The notes under the pieces were generated by a model. The model saw only the letters and a list, made by a program, of their open reading frames with translations, was not told where the DNA came from and did no database searches. A stretch of 64,000 bases of DNA from NCBI RefSeq assembly GCF_014651615.1, contig NZ_BMXF01000002.1, positions 661,439 to 725,438 on the forward strand, given 5' to 3'. The translations under genes were made by a program, and so were the position numbers. The DNA is from Persicitalea jodogahamensis (GTDB taxonomy: Bacteria; Bacteroidota; Bacteroidia; Cytophagales; Spirosomataceae). Positions 35,212 to 42,679 of this stretch are shown piece after piece. How positions within the stretch are numbered: position 1 is the stretch's first letter; the number at the start of each line of letters is the position of its first letter.

Positions 35212-35931
35212 ATGACCCGCCTAAGCGTCAACATCAATAAAATCGCCACCTTGCGCAATTCGCGTGGCGGTGATAACCCCAACGTCGTTAAAGTCGCGCT
35301 CGACTGTGAGCGCTTCGGCGCCGAAGGGATTACGGTACACCCGCGTCCCGACGAGCGCCACATCCGCTATCAGGATGTTTATGATTTAAGGAAGGTCGTC
35401 ACGACGGAATTCAACATCGAAGGAAATCCCTCTGAACGGAAGTTTGTGGATTTAGTCCTGGCCAACTACCCCGACCAGGTGACGCTGGTGCCGGACGCGC
35501 TCGGGGCCATCACCTCCAACGCGGGCTGGGATACGATCAAAAACAAAGACAGACTGACGGACCTCATCGCCGAATTCAAGGCCGCTAACATTCGCGTCTC
35601 CGTCTTTGTGGATGCCGATGAGCGCATGGTCGAGGGCGCCAAAGCCTGCGGGGCCGATCGTGTGGAGCTATATACCGAACCCTACGCCGAGCACTATTTC
35701 GAGAATAAAGAAAAGGCCGTCGCTCCCTTTGTCAAAGCTGCCGAAGCAGCCCGCCGCGTGGGCCTGGGCCTGAACGCGGGCCATGACCTGAGCCTGGACA
35801 ACCTACGCTTTTTACAAAAAAGCATTCCCTGGCTCGATGAAGTTTCCATCGGCCACGCCCTCATTTCCGACGCACTTTATTTCGGTTTGGAAAATACCAT
35901 TCAGATGTACTTACGAGAGCTTGATGTTTAA
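35212..35931 (+). CDS. pdxJ: Pyridoxine 5'-phosphate synthase PdxJ
   Basis: This cytoplasmic TIM-barrel enzyme of 239 residues closes the ring of vitamin B6 phosphate from deoxyxylulose phosphate and aminoacetone phosphate. The ATG at 35212 gives [20 protein letters not shown], the family N-terminus; the longer frame from 35113 adds an unrelated leader. Conserved segments are [74 protein letters not shown] and [17 protein letters not shown]. Confidence 0.97.
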   Translation: MTRLSVNINKIATLRNSRGGDNPNVVKVALDCERFGAEGITVHPRPDERHIRYQDVYDLRKVVTTEFNIEGNPSERKFVDLVLANYPDQVTLVPDALGAITSNAGWDTIKNKDRLTDLIAEFKAANIRVSVFVDADERMVEGAKACGADRVELYTEPYAEHYFENKEKAVAPFVKAAEAARRVGLGLNAGHDLSLDNLRFLQKSIPWLDEVSIGHALISDALYFGLENTIQMYLRELDV

Positions 35932-35935
35932 TTTG

Positions 35936-36023
35936 GAATGTCGGAATCAGCGAATGTCAGAATATTTCCATCGACTCAGCAGTCTACGTTCTGGCAGAAG
36001 AATATTCATATATTCCGACATTC
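35936..36023. repeat. Intergenic inverted repeat between pdxJ and mnmH
   Basis: GAATGTCGGAAT at 35936-35947 and its perfect reverse complement at 36012-36023 enclose about 64 bases. Imperfect copies of the same word occur inside (CGAATGTCAGAATAT at about 35951). There is no T-tract, so it is a repeat element or weak terminator. Confidence 0.5.
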
Positions 36024-36041
36024 ACTAATTCGCAATTAAAT

Positions 36042-37064
36042 ATGCCCACTCTTCTTCCTCCCTCCGCTTTCCTGCAAAAAGCCGAAAAACTACCCGTCGT
36101 GGATGTGCGTTCGCCGGGGGAGTTTGCGCAGGGACACATTCCGGGGGCGGTGAACATTCCTTTGTTCAGCAATGAGGAAAGGGCGCAGGTCGGGACCGCT
36201 TACAAGCAGGTCAGTCAGGATGATGCGTTGCTTTTGGGGCTGGAATTGGTCGGCCCGAAGATGGCAGATTTCGTGCGGTCCTCGAAAATACTTGCTCCCG
36301 AAAAAGAAATTCTGGTCCATTGCTGGCGGGGCGGAATGCGCAGCGGTTCGTTTGGCTGGCTGCTCGAAACCGCCGGGATGAAGGTAAGTATCCTGGTGGG
36401 AGGCTATAAGGCTTTTCGGAACGAGGTACTTTCCGGATTTGTGATTCCCCAGAACATTATCATTCTGGGGGGTAAAACAGGCAGCGGAAAAACCGAAATT
36501 CTGCACCAACTACGGGAATTGGGCGAACAAGTCATTGACCTGGAAGGGCTGGCGCACCACAAAGGTTCGTCTTACGGAGCCATTGGCCAACTACCACAAC
36601 CGAGTTCCGAACATTTTGAGAATAGAATTTATAACCAGTGGCGGCAGCTTGACCCCGCGCGCCGGGTGTGGGTGGAAGATGAGAGCCGCACTGTCGGTCG
36701 GTGCCTGATTCCGCAGGATGTCTGGACACAGATGCAAAATGCCCCGCTCGTTTTGGTGGATATGGACAAGGCCACCAGGATCGAAAGGCTAGTGCGCGAA
36801 TACGCCTGTTTTGATATAAATCTGCTTTATGAAGCTACCGACCGCATCAAAAAACGGCTCGGCGGTCAGCATCACAAAGCTGCCATCGCTGCCCTGGACC
36901 AAAAAGATTTTGCCAGCGTCGCCGACATTACCCTTACCTACTACGATAAGACCTACCAATATGGTGTGGGGGGGCGGAACGTGATTCATGTAGAGGAAAC
37001 TACGGAAGATAATCCGGCGAAGCTGGCGGAACAGCTTCTTTCGGGAGTAACGGTAAATGGTTAA
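36042..37064 (+). CDS. mnmH: tRNA 2-selenouridine synthase MnmH (rhodanese plus P-loop)
   Basis: This 340-residue cytoplasmic enzyme replaces sulfur with selenium in the wobble 2-thiouridine of certain tRNAs. The N-terminal rhodanese domain has DVRSPGEFAQGHIPGAVNIPLFSNEERAQVGT and the active Cys94 in ILVHCWRGGMRSGS. The C-terminal half has Walker A GGKTGSGKTE near residues 143-152, then EHFENRIYNQW and VWVEDESRTVGR, all diagnostic of MnmH/SelU. The selenophosphate synthase gene selD is not in the window. Without selenium the enzyme can make geranylated intermediates. Confidence 0.95.
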   Translation: MPTLLPPSAFLQKAEKLPVVDVRSPGEFAQGHIPGAVNIPLFSNEERAQVGTAYKQVSQDDALLLGLELVGPKMADFVRSSKILAPEKEILVHCWRGGMRSGSFGWLLETAGMKVSILVGGYKAFRNEVLSGFVIPQNIIILGGKTGSGKTEILHQLRELGEQVIDLEGLAHHKGSSYGAIGQLPQPSSEHFENRIYNQWRQLDPARRVWVEDESRTVGRCLIPQDVWTQMQNAPLVLVDMDKATRIERLVREYACFDINLLYEATDRIKKRLGGQHHKAAIAALDQKDFASVADITLTYYDKTYQYGVGGRNVIHVEETTEDNPAKLAEQLLSGVTVNG

Positions 37065-37124
37065 GAGGCAAAAATCATTGTCCTCGATAAGCTATTATGT
37101 GCCTTATAGGTTGCAACGGAGCCA

Positions 37125-38516
37125 TTAACCCTCCACCGTTGACCTTTTTACCCCAAGATTCACCCCACCTTTTGGGCGCAGTGTCACCATCGGCTCCGGT
37201 TCGATATTTTGGTTCGGAGAAAGCAACTCCACCTCAAAATCCCGCAGCAGAATTGCCAGTATCAGCTGCATTTCCAGCAACGCAAAATTATTGCCGATGC
37301 ACAGCCTCGGTCCGCCGCCGAAAGGCAGGTAGGCGTAGGTCGGGCGGTCTTTGGAATTTTCCTCCGAAAAGCGGTCGGGATTAAAAACCTCCGGTTCATT
37401 CCAGTACTCAGTGCGACGGTGTAGCGTGTAAGGACTAATCAAAAAGTAAGAGTCCGCCGGAAAAGCATAGGGACCGATTTTATCTTCGGCCAGTGATCGG
37501 CGACTGATGACCCAGGCGGGCGGGTACAGGCGTAATACCTCCTGAACTACCTGCATCGTGTAACCTAGTTCGCGCGCCTTTTCGAAAGTTGAAGTACCTT
37601 TTTTTGCTAAAACTTCCTTACTCTCTTCCCTGATCCTCTGCGCGACTTCCGGATGCTTTGCCAGTAAATACAGTGCCCACGACAGCGCGTTGGCGGTAGT
37701 TTCGTGACCCGCCATGAAAATGGTCGTCACTTCGTCGCGTAGTTGGCCGTCGGACATGGTTTCGCCCGTTTCCTCGTCGCGGGTCCGCATCAGCATATCC
37801 AGCAGATCGTCATAACTGGCGTCCGGATTGCGCTGGATTTCGGCCCGGCGGCCGTTGATAATTCCATAAATTACTTCTTCTACCTTCCTGACTGCCGACT
37901 GAAACTTTACATTCCGGGGCGTGGGGTACTTGAGGGGAAGCCGAATGAAGCTTTTCAGGGTTTGGTCGGCGAAATGCATGATATCGTCGAGCGCGGCGGA
38001 GATACCCGCCACGCGATCGCCTACATCGGTGCTGAATAATGCTTTGGTCACGATGTTGAGCGTGAGCCGTAGCATATCTTTACTGATATCCCGGGGCTGG
38101 GCAGCATCATGCTTTTTCCAGTCGTCGACCAAAGCCTCGGTTTCCTGCGCCATCATATCGGTCATCAGGGCCAGCCTTTGTTTGTAAAAAGCGGGCTGGG
38201 CCAGCTTCCGCTGCCGCCGCCAGAAATCCTCCTCGCTCGTCAGCAGACCATTGCCCAGGAAGGTGGCCAGGATCTTATAGGCCTCGCTTTTGTGGTAGTT
38301 GCGGTTGTTTTCCTGCAACACGTACTTCACGTCCTCAGCCGTTTGCAGAATAGTCAAATCCCGTCGCAATACGTTTACCACCGAAAGCCGCTCGTGCTGT
38401 TCCTGTAATCGCAGCATAAACCCCAACGGATCGTTGATAAAGGGATAAGTACTGCCAACCAAAGGCCAGCCACGGTGGCGCGGCGCAGTCTGCGGGGGAA
38501 CGATTGAAGTTTGCAT
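37125..38516 (-). CDS. Cytochrome P450
   Basis: This soluble heme monooxygenase has 463 residues. The heme-ligand loop is PFGGGPRLCIGNNFALLEMQ with the axial Cys at residue 406. The oxygen-activating I helix is MAGHETTANALSW and the K-helix ExxR is in VQEVLRLYPPAWVISRR. The overall look (HRGWPLVGSTYPFINDPLGFMLRLQ) is of the CYP102/CYP4-like class found in Bacteroidota. No ferredoxin or reductase gene is adjacent; the PaaE-like reductase at 22.8 kb is a remote possibility only. Substrate unknown. Confidence 0.95.
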   Translation of the reverse strand: MQTSIVPPQTAPRHRGWPLVGSTYPFINDPLGFMLRLQEQHERLSVVNVLRRDLTILQTAEDVKYVLQENNRNYHKSEAYKILATFLGNGLLTSEEDFWRRQRKLAQPAFYKQRLALMTDMMAQETEALVDDWKKHDAAQPRDISKDMLRLTLNIVTKALFSTDVGDRVAGISAALDDIMHFADQTLKSFIRLPLKYPTPRNVKFQSAVRKVEEVIYGIINGRRAEIQRNPDASYDDLLDMLMRTRDEETGETMSDGQLRDEVTTIFMAGHETTANALSWALYLLAKHPEVAQRIREESKEVLAKKGTSTFEKARELGYTMQVVQEVLRLYPPAWVISRRSLAEDKIGPYAFPADSYFLISPYTLHRRTEYWNEPEVFNPDRFSEENSKDRPTYAYLPFGGGPRLCIGNNFALLEMQLILAILLRDFEVELLSPNQNIEPEPMVTLRPKGGVNLGVKRSTVEG

Positions 38517-38542
38517 AGCAGATAATATCGTTTGGTTTGCCC

Positions 38543-38550
38543 TATATTTG
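38543..38550 (+). promoter_or_regulatory. -7 promoter box TATATTTG upstream of purH
   Basis: This matches TAnnTTTG 121 bases before the purH start; -33 spacing is poor. The leader that follows carries degenerate CCATT-type words (38638-38665), an echo of the leader at 44842-44868. Confidence 0.3.
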
Positions 38551-38671
38551 AAACTTTAAAAATGGATAGTCAACTCCAAGTTGTTGGACCGTGTCCAGTA
38601 CCAAAACTAGGAGTTTCTTAACCGAGAAAGTAATTATCCATCGTCCATTTTTCATTTTCCATTGAATAACA

Positions 38672-40207
38672 ATGCACAAAAAAATCTCTTCCGCCCTCAT
38701 TTCTGTCTATTCTAAAGAAGGTCTCGAACCACTCGTGCGGCTTTTGCACAAGAACGACGTCAAGCTCTACTCGACGGGCGGCACGCAGACCTACCTCGAA
38801 GAACTCGGCCTTCCGGTGACGGCGGTGGAAAGTCTGACGGGTTACCCGTCCATTTTTGGCGGGCGGGTCAAGACCTTGCACCCGGTCGTGTTCGGGGGGA
38901 TTCTCTACCGCCGCGACGATGAAAGCGATCAGGCGCAGGCGGCGGAATACGACATTCCGGCTTTGGATATGGTCGTCGTGGATCTTTATCCTTTCGAGGA
39001 AACCGTGGCGTCGGGTGCCAAGCCCGCCGAGATTATTGAGAAAATCGACATCGGCGGCATTGCGCTCATTCGGGCCGCGGCCAAGAATTTTAAGGATACG
39101 CTCATCGTTTCCTCGCGTGAGCAATACGCCGATACCCTGAATTTATTGACCCAGAAAGAAGGTAGAACCGACCTGGCTGATCGCCGGCGGTACGCGGCGG
39201 CGGCCTTTGGTGTGTCGTCGCATTATGATACAGCCATTAACCGCTGGTTTTTGGAGGGCGAATCGGCGGTACTTGATAGCGTGCGGGATTTTGAAAAACT
39301 ACCTTCCCAAACGTTGCGTTACGGCGAAAATCCGCACCAGAACGCTACTTTCTACGGTGATCTCGACGCCATGTTTGTCAAACTACACGGCAAAGAACTT
39401 TCCTATAATAACCTCGTGGATGTCGACGCCTGCGTGGGCCTGATCGACGAATTCCAGGATGCCGGGCCGACGTTCGCCATTATCAAGCATACCAATGCCT
39501 GCGGCATCGCGACGGCCGATACGGCCCGCGAAGCCTACGTCAACGCCCTGGCCTGCGATCCGGTCTCGGCCTTTGGCGGTGTGATTATCACCAACACCAA
39601 CGTGGACGCCGAAACGGCCGAGGAATTGAACAAACTTTTCATGGAAATCCTGATTGCGCCCGCCTACTCGGAAGACGCGCTGCAAATCCTGCAATCCAAG
39701 AAAAACCGAATTCTGCTAAAAAGGAAGCCGCTCACGCTGCCCGGCGAGATGTTTAAGACTATCCTGAACGGGGTACTTCAACAGGATAAGGATAACGTGA
39801 CAGAGACTGCCGACGACATGACAACCGTCACGGAAAAAGAGCCGACCGAAGCCGAACTAACCGCTCTGGAATTCGCGCTGAAGGTCTGTAAACACACCAA
39901 GTCAAACACCATCGTGCTGGCCAAAGAAAACCAGCTCCTCGCCAGTGGCACGGGCCAGACTTCCCGCGTGGATGCCTTGCGCCAGGCAATCGACAAAGCT
40001 GCCGCTTTTGGCTTCGACCTGCAAGGTGCGGTAATGGCTTCCGATGCCTTTTTTCCTTTCCCCGACTGCGTCGAGATTGCCAAAGAAGCGGGCATCACGG
40101 CCGTCGTGCAGCCCGGCGGCTCCATCCGCGATAAGGACTCCATCGCCTACTGCGACGCGAACGGCGTGGCGATGGTGACAACGGGGGTGAGGCATTTTAA
40201 GCACTAA
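38672..40207 (+). CDS. purH: Bifunctional AICAR transformylase/IMP cyclohydrolase PurH
   Basis: This 511-residue enzyme catalyses the last two steps of IMP synthesis. The N-terminal cyclohydrolase (MGS-like) domain has ALISVYSKEGLEPLVRLL, YSTGGTQTYLEELG, GRVKTLHPVVFGGILYRR and VVDLYPFEETVASGA. The C-terminal transformylase domain has LRYGENPHQNATFYG, the catalytic KHTNACGIA, DPVSAFGGVIITN, TGQTSRVDAL, SDAFFPFPDCVEIA and the C-terminal VQPGGSIRDKDSIAYCD and GVRHFKH. Length and motifs are normal. A good terminator follows. Confidence 0.98.
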   Translation: MHKKISSALISVYSKEGLEPLVRLLHKNDVKLYSTGGTQTYLEELGLPVTAVESLTGYPSIFGGRVKTLHPVVFGGILYRRDDESDQAQAAEYDIPALDMVVVDLYPFEETVASGAKPAEIIEKIDIGGIALIRAAAKNFKDTLIVSSREQYADTLNLLTQKEGRTDLADRRRYAAAAFGVSSHYDTAINRWFLEGESAVLDSVRDFEKLPSQTLRYGENPHQNATFYGDLDAMFVKLHGKELSYNNLVDVDACVGLIDEFQDAGPTFAIIKHTNACGIATADTAREAYVNALACDPVSAFGGVIITNTNVDAETAEELNKLFMEILIAPAYSEDALQILQSKKNRILLKRKPLTLPGEMFKTILNGVLQQDKDNVTETADDMTTVTEKEPTEAELTALEFALKVCKHTKSNTIVLAKENQLLASGTGQTSRVDALRQAIDKAAAFGFDLQGAVMASDAFFPFPDCVEIAKEAGITAVVQPGGSIRDKDSIAYCDANGVAMVTTGVRHFKH

Positions 40208-40256
40208 AAAAAGCGCAAAGCCACAAAACGAAAGCACCTATCCGATATAGATTCTA

Positions 40257-40287
40257 AAAACCTCTTCTTCGTGAAGAGGTTTTTTTG
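40257..40287 (+). terminator. Rho-independent terminator after purH
   Basis: CCTCTTC (40261-40267) pairs with GAAGAGG (40273-40279) around a 5-nt TTCGT loop. The stem is extended by four A-T pairs and runs into seven T residues. It lies about 50 bases after the purH stop. Confidence 0.85.
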
Positions 40288-40350
40288 TTTACGTATTGAT
40301 TGCTAGTGGATTACTTATTGAGCGGTAGTAATGTTTGGGGAGTAGAAAAT

Positions 40351-40358
40351 TATTTTTG
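40351..40358 (+). promoter_or_regulatory. -7 promoter box TATTTTTG before the 40420 gene
   Basis: A TAnnTTTG match 61 bases upstream of the start. TTTG at 40334-40337 is only 13 bases away, shorter than standard spacing. Confidence 0.35.
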
Positions 40359-40419
40359 TCTTCGCCATCAGCGAACAGCTTGCCGTTGGCCAATCCCTAT
40401 TCACTAAACTCTCAAACCT

Positions 40420-41067
40420 ATGGAAACGCAGGAAAAAGCAGACGATCCAAAAACAATCCTTCTGAAAGACATCGGGCTTGCTACCTTGCCCAAACCTTAC
40501 CCAGGCGGCGTGTCAACCCGCTCCTCAGTCGTTAAAAAGTACGCCGTCGCAGCGAAGGATGTTCTTAAAGGCCCGCTGGTCTTCGTCAATCAGGGCATCT
40601 CGCTCACGCCCGGCACTCCACAAGGCAAGCTGAAGTCACACCTGAGTTTTTTTCAGGCGAGTATGGTACTCACGGAAAGTTCCGCCGGGAACAATAACAA
40701 CATGGTCCTTTTCGGTTCCCAGCAGCAGAACGGGCAATGGCTGGGTTCCGATGGATCGGTGCAGGTGGAGTTTGAAACGGAGGATACCAAGACCGCCTAC
40801 CTGGTAGAGTTCTTTATCAACCTTCCCAACCTGAGTGGCCCGCCCGAGCAGTGGAATCTGACATTGGTAGGGTATATGAATGGTGTACTTACTACCGTCG
40901 ATCATTCTTTCAGCAGTAGCCAGAAAGGGAATAAAGTTCTGCAATTCTTTGTTTCTCCCAGCCCCATCCGTAACCAGTTTTTGCTGCTACGGCCCACTTG
41001 GCAACCCAACAAGCCTACATCTACCTGGAATTTTTACGGTGTTGAGATTACGGCTTTCAAATCCTGA
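40420..41067 (+). CDS. Hypothetical protein, beta-rich
   Basis: A 215-residue protein that I do not recognise. It lacks a signal peptide and membrane helices. The N-terminal 55 residues are polar. The rest alternates beta strands rich in aromatic and small residues (GPLVFVNQGISLTP, KLKSHLSFFQASMVL, NNMVLFGSQQQNGQWLG, GSVQVEFETEDTKTAYLVEFFINLP, QWNLTLVGYMNG, NKVLQFFVSPS, STWNFYGVEITAFKS), which suggests a jelly-roll or similar sandwich. It is set off by a terminator upstream and a long palindrome downstream, so it is probably a single-gene unit. Confidence 0.6.
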   Translation: METQEKADDPKTILLKDIGLATLPKPYPGGVSTRSSVVKKYAVAAKDVLKGPLVFVNQGISLTPGTPQGKLKSHLSFFQASMVLTESSAGNNNNMVLFGSQQQNGQWLGSDGSVQVEFETEDTKTAYLVEFFINLPNLSGPPEQWNLTLVGYMNGVLTTVDHSFSSSQKGNKVLQFFVSPSPIRNQFLLLRPTWQPNKPTSTWNFYGVEITAFKS

Positions 41068-41099
41068 ATTCTAATCCAGGATCGACCGTGGTGATTTCC

Positions 41100-41148
41100 C
41101 GATTGAGTGAATACATTTGCATCTTAGCGTTCTGTATTCACTCAATCG
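41100..41148. repeat. 16-bp perfect inverted repeat ahead of the GNAT gene
   Basis: CGATTGAGTGAATACA at 41100-41115 is the exact reverse complement of 41133-41148, with a 17-nt loop. It has no T-tract. It lies between the unknown 40420 gene and the acetyltransferase and could be a terminator, an operator or a leader hairpin. Confidence 0.65.
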
Positions 41149-41159
41149 CCTCTACTCCC

Positions 41160-41675
41160 TTGTCACTTCTGCCCGCTACCACCACCGACCTACCGGAACT
41201 TACCCAACTCATCAACAGCGCCTACCGCGGCGATAGCTCCCGCAAAGGCTGGACGACCGAAGCCGACCTGCTCGGCGGCATTCGCACTAGCGAGGCAAGC
41301 CTGGCCGAAACCATCGCCAAGCCCGACTCGACCATCCTGATCCACCGCGACGAGGCGACTGACGTGCTCATTGGCTGCGTTTATCTCGAAAAGAAAGCCG
41401 ACCTGATGTACCTCGGTATGTTGACCGTTTCGCCGGAAATCCAGGCGCGGGGTATTGGCAAAAAACTCTTGCAGGAAGCCGAAAACTACGCCCATACCCT
41501 CGGCTGCATCGCTGTGGAAATGACCGTGATTTCCCAGCGCGCCGAACTCATTGCGTGGTACGAGCGGCGCGGTTTTGCACTCACGGGCGAAACGCGGCCT
41601 TTTCCGATGAACGACCCACGCTTTGGGGAGCCGAAGACGAATTTGGAATTTGTGGTGATGCGGAAGGGGTTGTGA
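41160..41675 (+). CDS. GNAT-family N-acetyltransferase
   Basis: A cytoplasmic acetyl-CoA-dependent acetyltransferase of about 171 residues. The N-terminal strand LLPATTTDLPELTQLINSAYRG, the beta-4 strand MYLGMLTVSPEIQARGIGKKLLQEAENYA with the acetyl-CoA loop (Q/R-x-x-G-x-G/A), and VEMTVISQRAELIAWYERRGFALTGETRPF are diagnostic. The frame is open from a GTG at 41088, but that would place the 16-bp palindrome inside the protein; the TTG at 41160 starts right before the conserved domain and is preferred. The last 66 bases are partly duplicated at 42252-42320, beyond the toxin-antitoxin pair. Confidence 0.85.
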   Translation: MSLLPATTTDLPELTQLINSAYRGDSSRKGWTTEADLLGGIRTSEASLAETIAKPDSTILIHRDEATDVLIGCVYLEKKADLMYLGMLTVSPEIQARGIGKKLLQEAENYAHTLGCIAVEMTVISQRAELIAWYERRGFALTGETRPFPMNDPRFGEPKTNLEFVVMRKGL

Positions 41676-41689
41676 AAAACTAACCTAGT

Positions 41690-41965
41690 TCAGTAGACGT
41701 CCTTCCGATGGGCAATTTTCAGGATAAAAATTGTGATCTGTTCGTTTTCAATCGAATAGATAACTCTGTAATCACCCACTCGGATACGAAAATAATCATC
41801 GGCGTCGATTCCCCGCAGGGTGTAATTTTTAAGCTTTTTATGCCCCGGTGGCTTTGGCTCTTCGGCCAGATTTTCGATTTTCTCAAAAATACGATCCTGC
41901 ATTTTGGCAGGAAGTCGTTTCAACTCCCGCTCGGCAGAATCCGTGATAACGACTTTATACGCCAC
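41690..41965 (-). CDS. RelE/ParE-family toxin
   Basis: A 91-residue toxin of the RelE/ParE superfamily. The sequence MAYKVVITDSAERELKRLPAKMQDRIFEKIENLAEEP, then KKLKNYTLRGIDADDYFRIRVGDYRVIYSIENEQITIFILKIAHRKDVY, has the usual helix pair and four-stranded sheet with the terminal AHRKDVY typical of RelE-type mRNA interferases. It overlaps the upstream antitoxin gene by 11 bases. Confidence 0.92.
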   Translation of the reverse strand: MAYKVVITDSAERELKRLPAKMQDRIFEKIENLAEEPKPPGHKKLKNYTLRGIDADDYFRIRVGDYRVIYSIENEQITIFILKIAHRKDVY

Positions 41966-42164
41966 GGCTGCGCAGTATTTCCTGCTTCACTTCCTCAAAA
42001 GGACGGGTCGGCTCGTCTCGCCGCTCCGCTGCGTCCAACGTGTCAATGAGGTCTTCCACAATTTCCTGAACGGCCTCGTTGGTCAAATCCAGTTGAATCG
42101 CGGTTTTCTGTCCTTGGCTATTGGTCACGTAGCTTAGGCCCTGTCGGATGTCGGTGGTGTTCAT
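41955..42164 (-). CDS. Antitoxin of the RelE/ParE module
   Basis: A 69-residue acidic protein immediately upstream of and overlapping the toxin gene. The N-terminus (SYVTNSQGQKTAIQLDLTNEAVQEIVEDLIDTLDAAERRDE) has a short strand followed by an amphipathic helix, and the C-terminal tail (PFEEVKQEILRSRGV) would wrap the toxin. It is assigned by position and design. Minus-strand TAAATTTG (42202-42209) and TATTTTTG (42212-42219) boxes lie 38-55 bases upstream as possible promoters. Confidence 0.85.
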   Translation of the reverse strand: MNTTDIRQGLSYVTNSQGQKTAIQLDLTNEAVQEIVEDLIDTLDAAERRDEPTRPFEEVKQEILRSRGV

Positions 42165-42230
42165 GTCGTTATCTTTCTAGTTTGCTTTGAAACGAAGAAA
42201 ACAAATTTAGTCAAAAATACACTTATTTGC

Positions 42231-42320
42231 GGAATCCGGCTCTCGTCCACAAACGACCCGCGCTTCGGGGAGCCGAAGATGGATTTGGCGTTTTTGGTGA
42301 TGCGGAAGGGGTTGAGCTAA
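42231..42320 (+). pseudogene. Remnant of a second GNAT 3' end
   Basis: The frame ending at 42320 reads NDPRFGEPKMDLAFLVMRKGLS and aligns with the last residues of the GNAT at 41160-41675 (NDPRFGEPKTNLEFVVMRKGL). The similar DNA is 42252-42320 versus 41610-41675, diverged by scattered substitutions. Upstream similarity stops at once, so only the tail of a paralogue remains, on the far side of the toxin-antitoxin module. Confidence 0.8.
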
Positions 42321-42405
42321 TCTACGGCTAGGAGTAGATAACTACAGCAAAGAACTCAAATGTCGATGGCTGATAGGAAATAGCCACTTTTATGACCAAA
42401 TCTGA

Positions 42406-42570
42406 TCATCGCCAGTGCATTATGATTTTCAACCAGTATCTAAGTGGTTGTTGGGATAAAGTCGTAGGTTTCACAATCTTATGGATGGCCTTATTTGCCG
42501 CTGCTTCCGAAAAATCGCCTTTCAACGTGATCGACGTGCAGCGTGGGCAAAACACATTTTCCGTCGTCAT
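42406..42570 (-). CDS. Possible 54-residue ORF with a CxxC motif
   Basis: A short open frame from the ATG at 42570 to the TGA at 42406-42408. The product starts MTTENVFCPRCTSITLKGDF, with a CPRC knuckle, and continues with a helical segment (EAAANKAIHKIV). It could be a small zinc-knuckle protein or a remnant of a longer gene. No strong ribosome binding site was seen. It lies in the 359-base gap between the GNAT remnant and the GH97 gene; nothing else was seen there except a -7 box near the right end. Confidence 0.25.
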   Translation of the reverse strand: MTTENVFCPRCTSITLKGDFSEAAANKAIHKIVKPTTLSQQPLRYWLKIIMHWR

Positions 42571-42641
42571 GCGCCTGACAGATTGACGGAATAATTACGT
42601 CCAGCCCCTGCTTCCGGCACTGGGATATCTGTTTCATTGGT

Positions 42642-42649
42642 GTAGTTTT
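42642..42649 (+). promoter_or_regulatory. -7 promoter box TAGTTTTG before the GH97 gene
   Basis: A TAnnTTTG match 30 bases before the GH97 start; transcription would begin near 42656. No clear -33 box. Confidence 0.4.
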
Positions 42650-42679
42650 GAGCAATTTTTCAATTCTAGCCCACCACTG

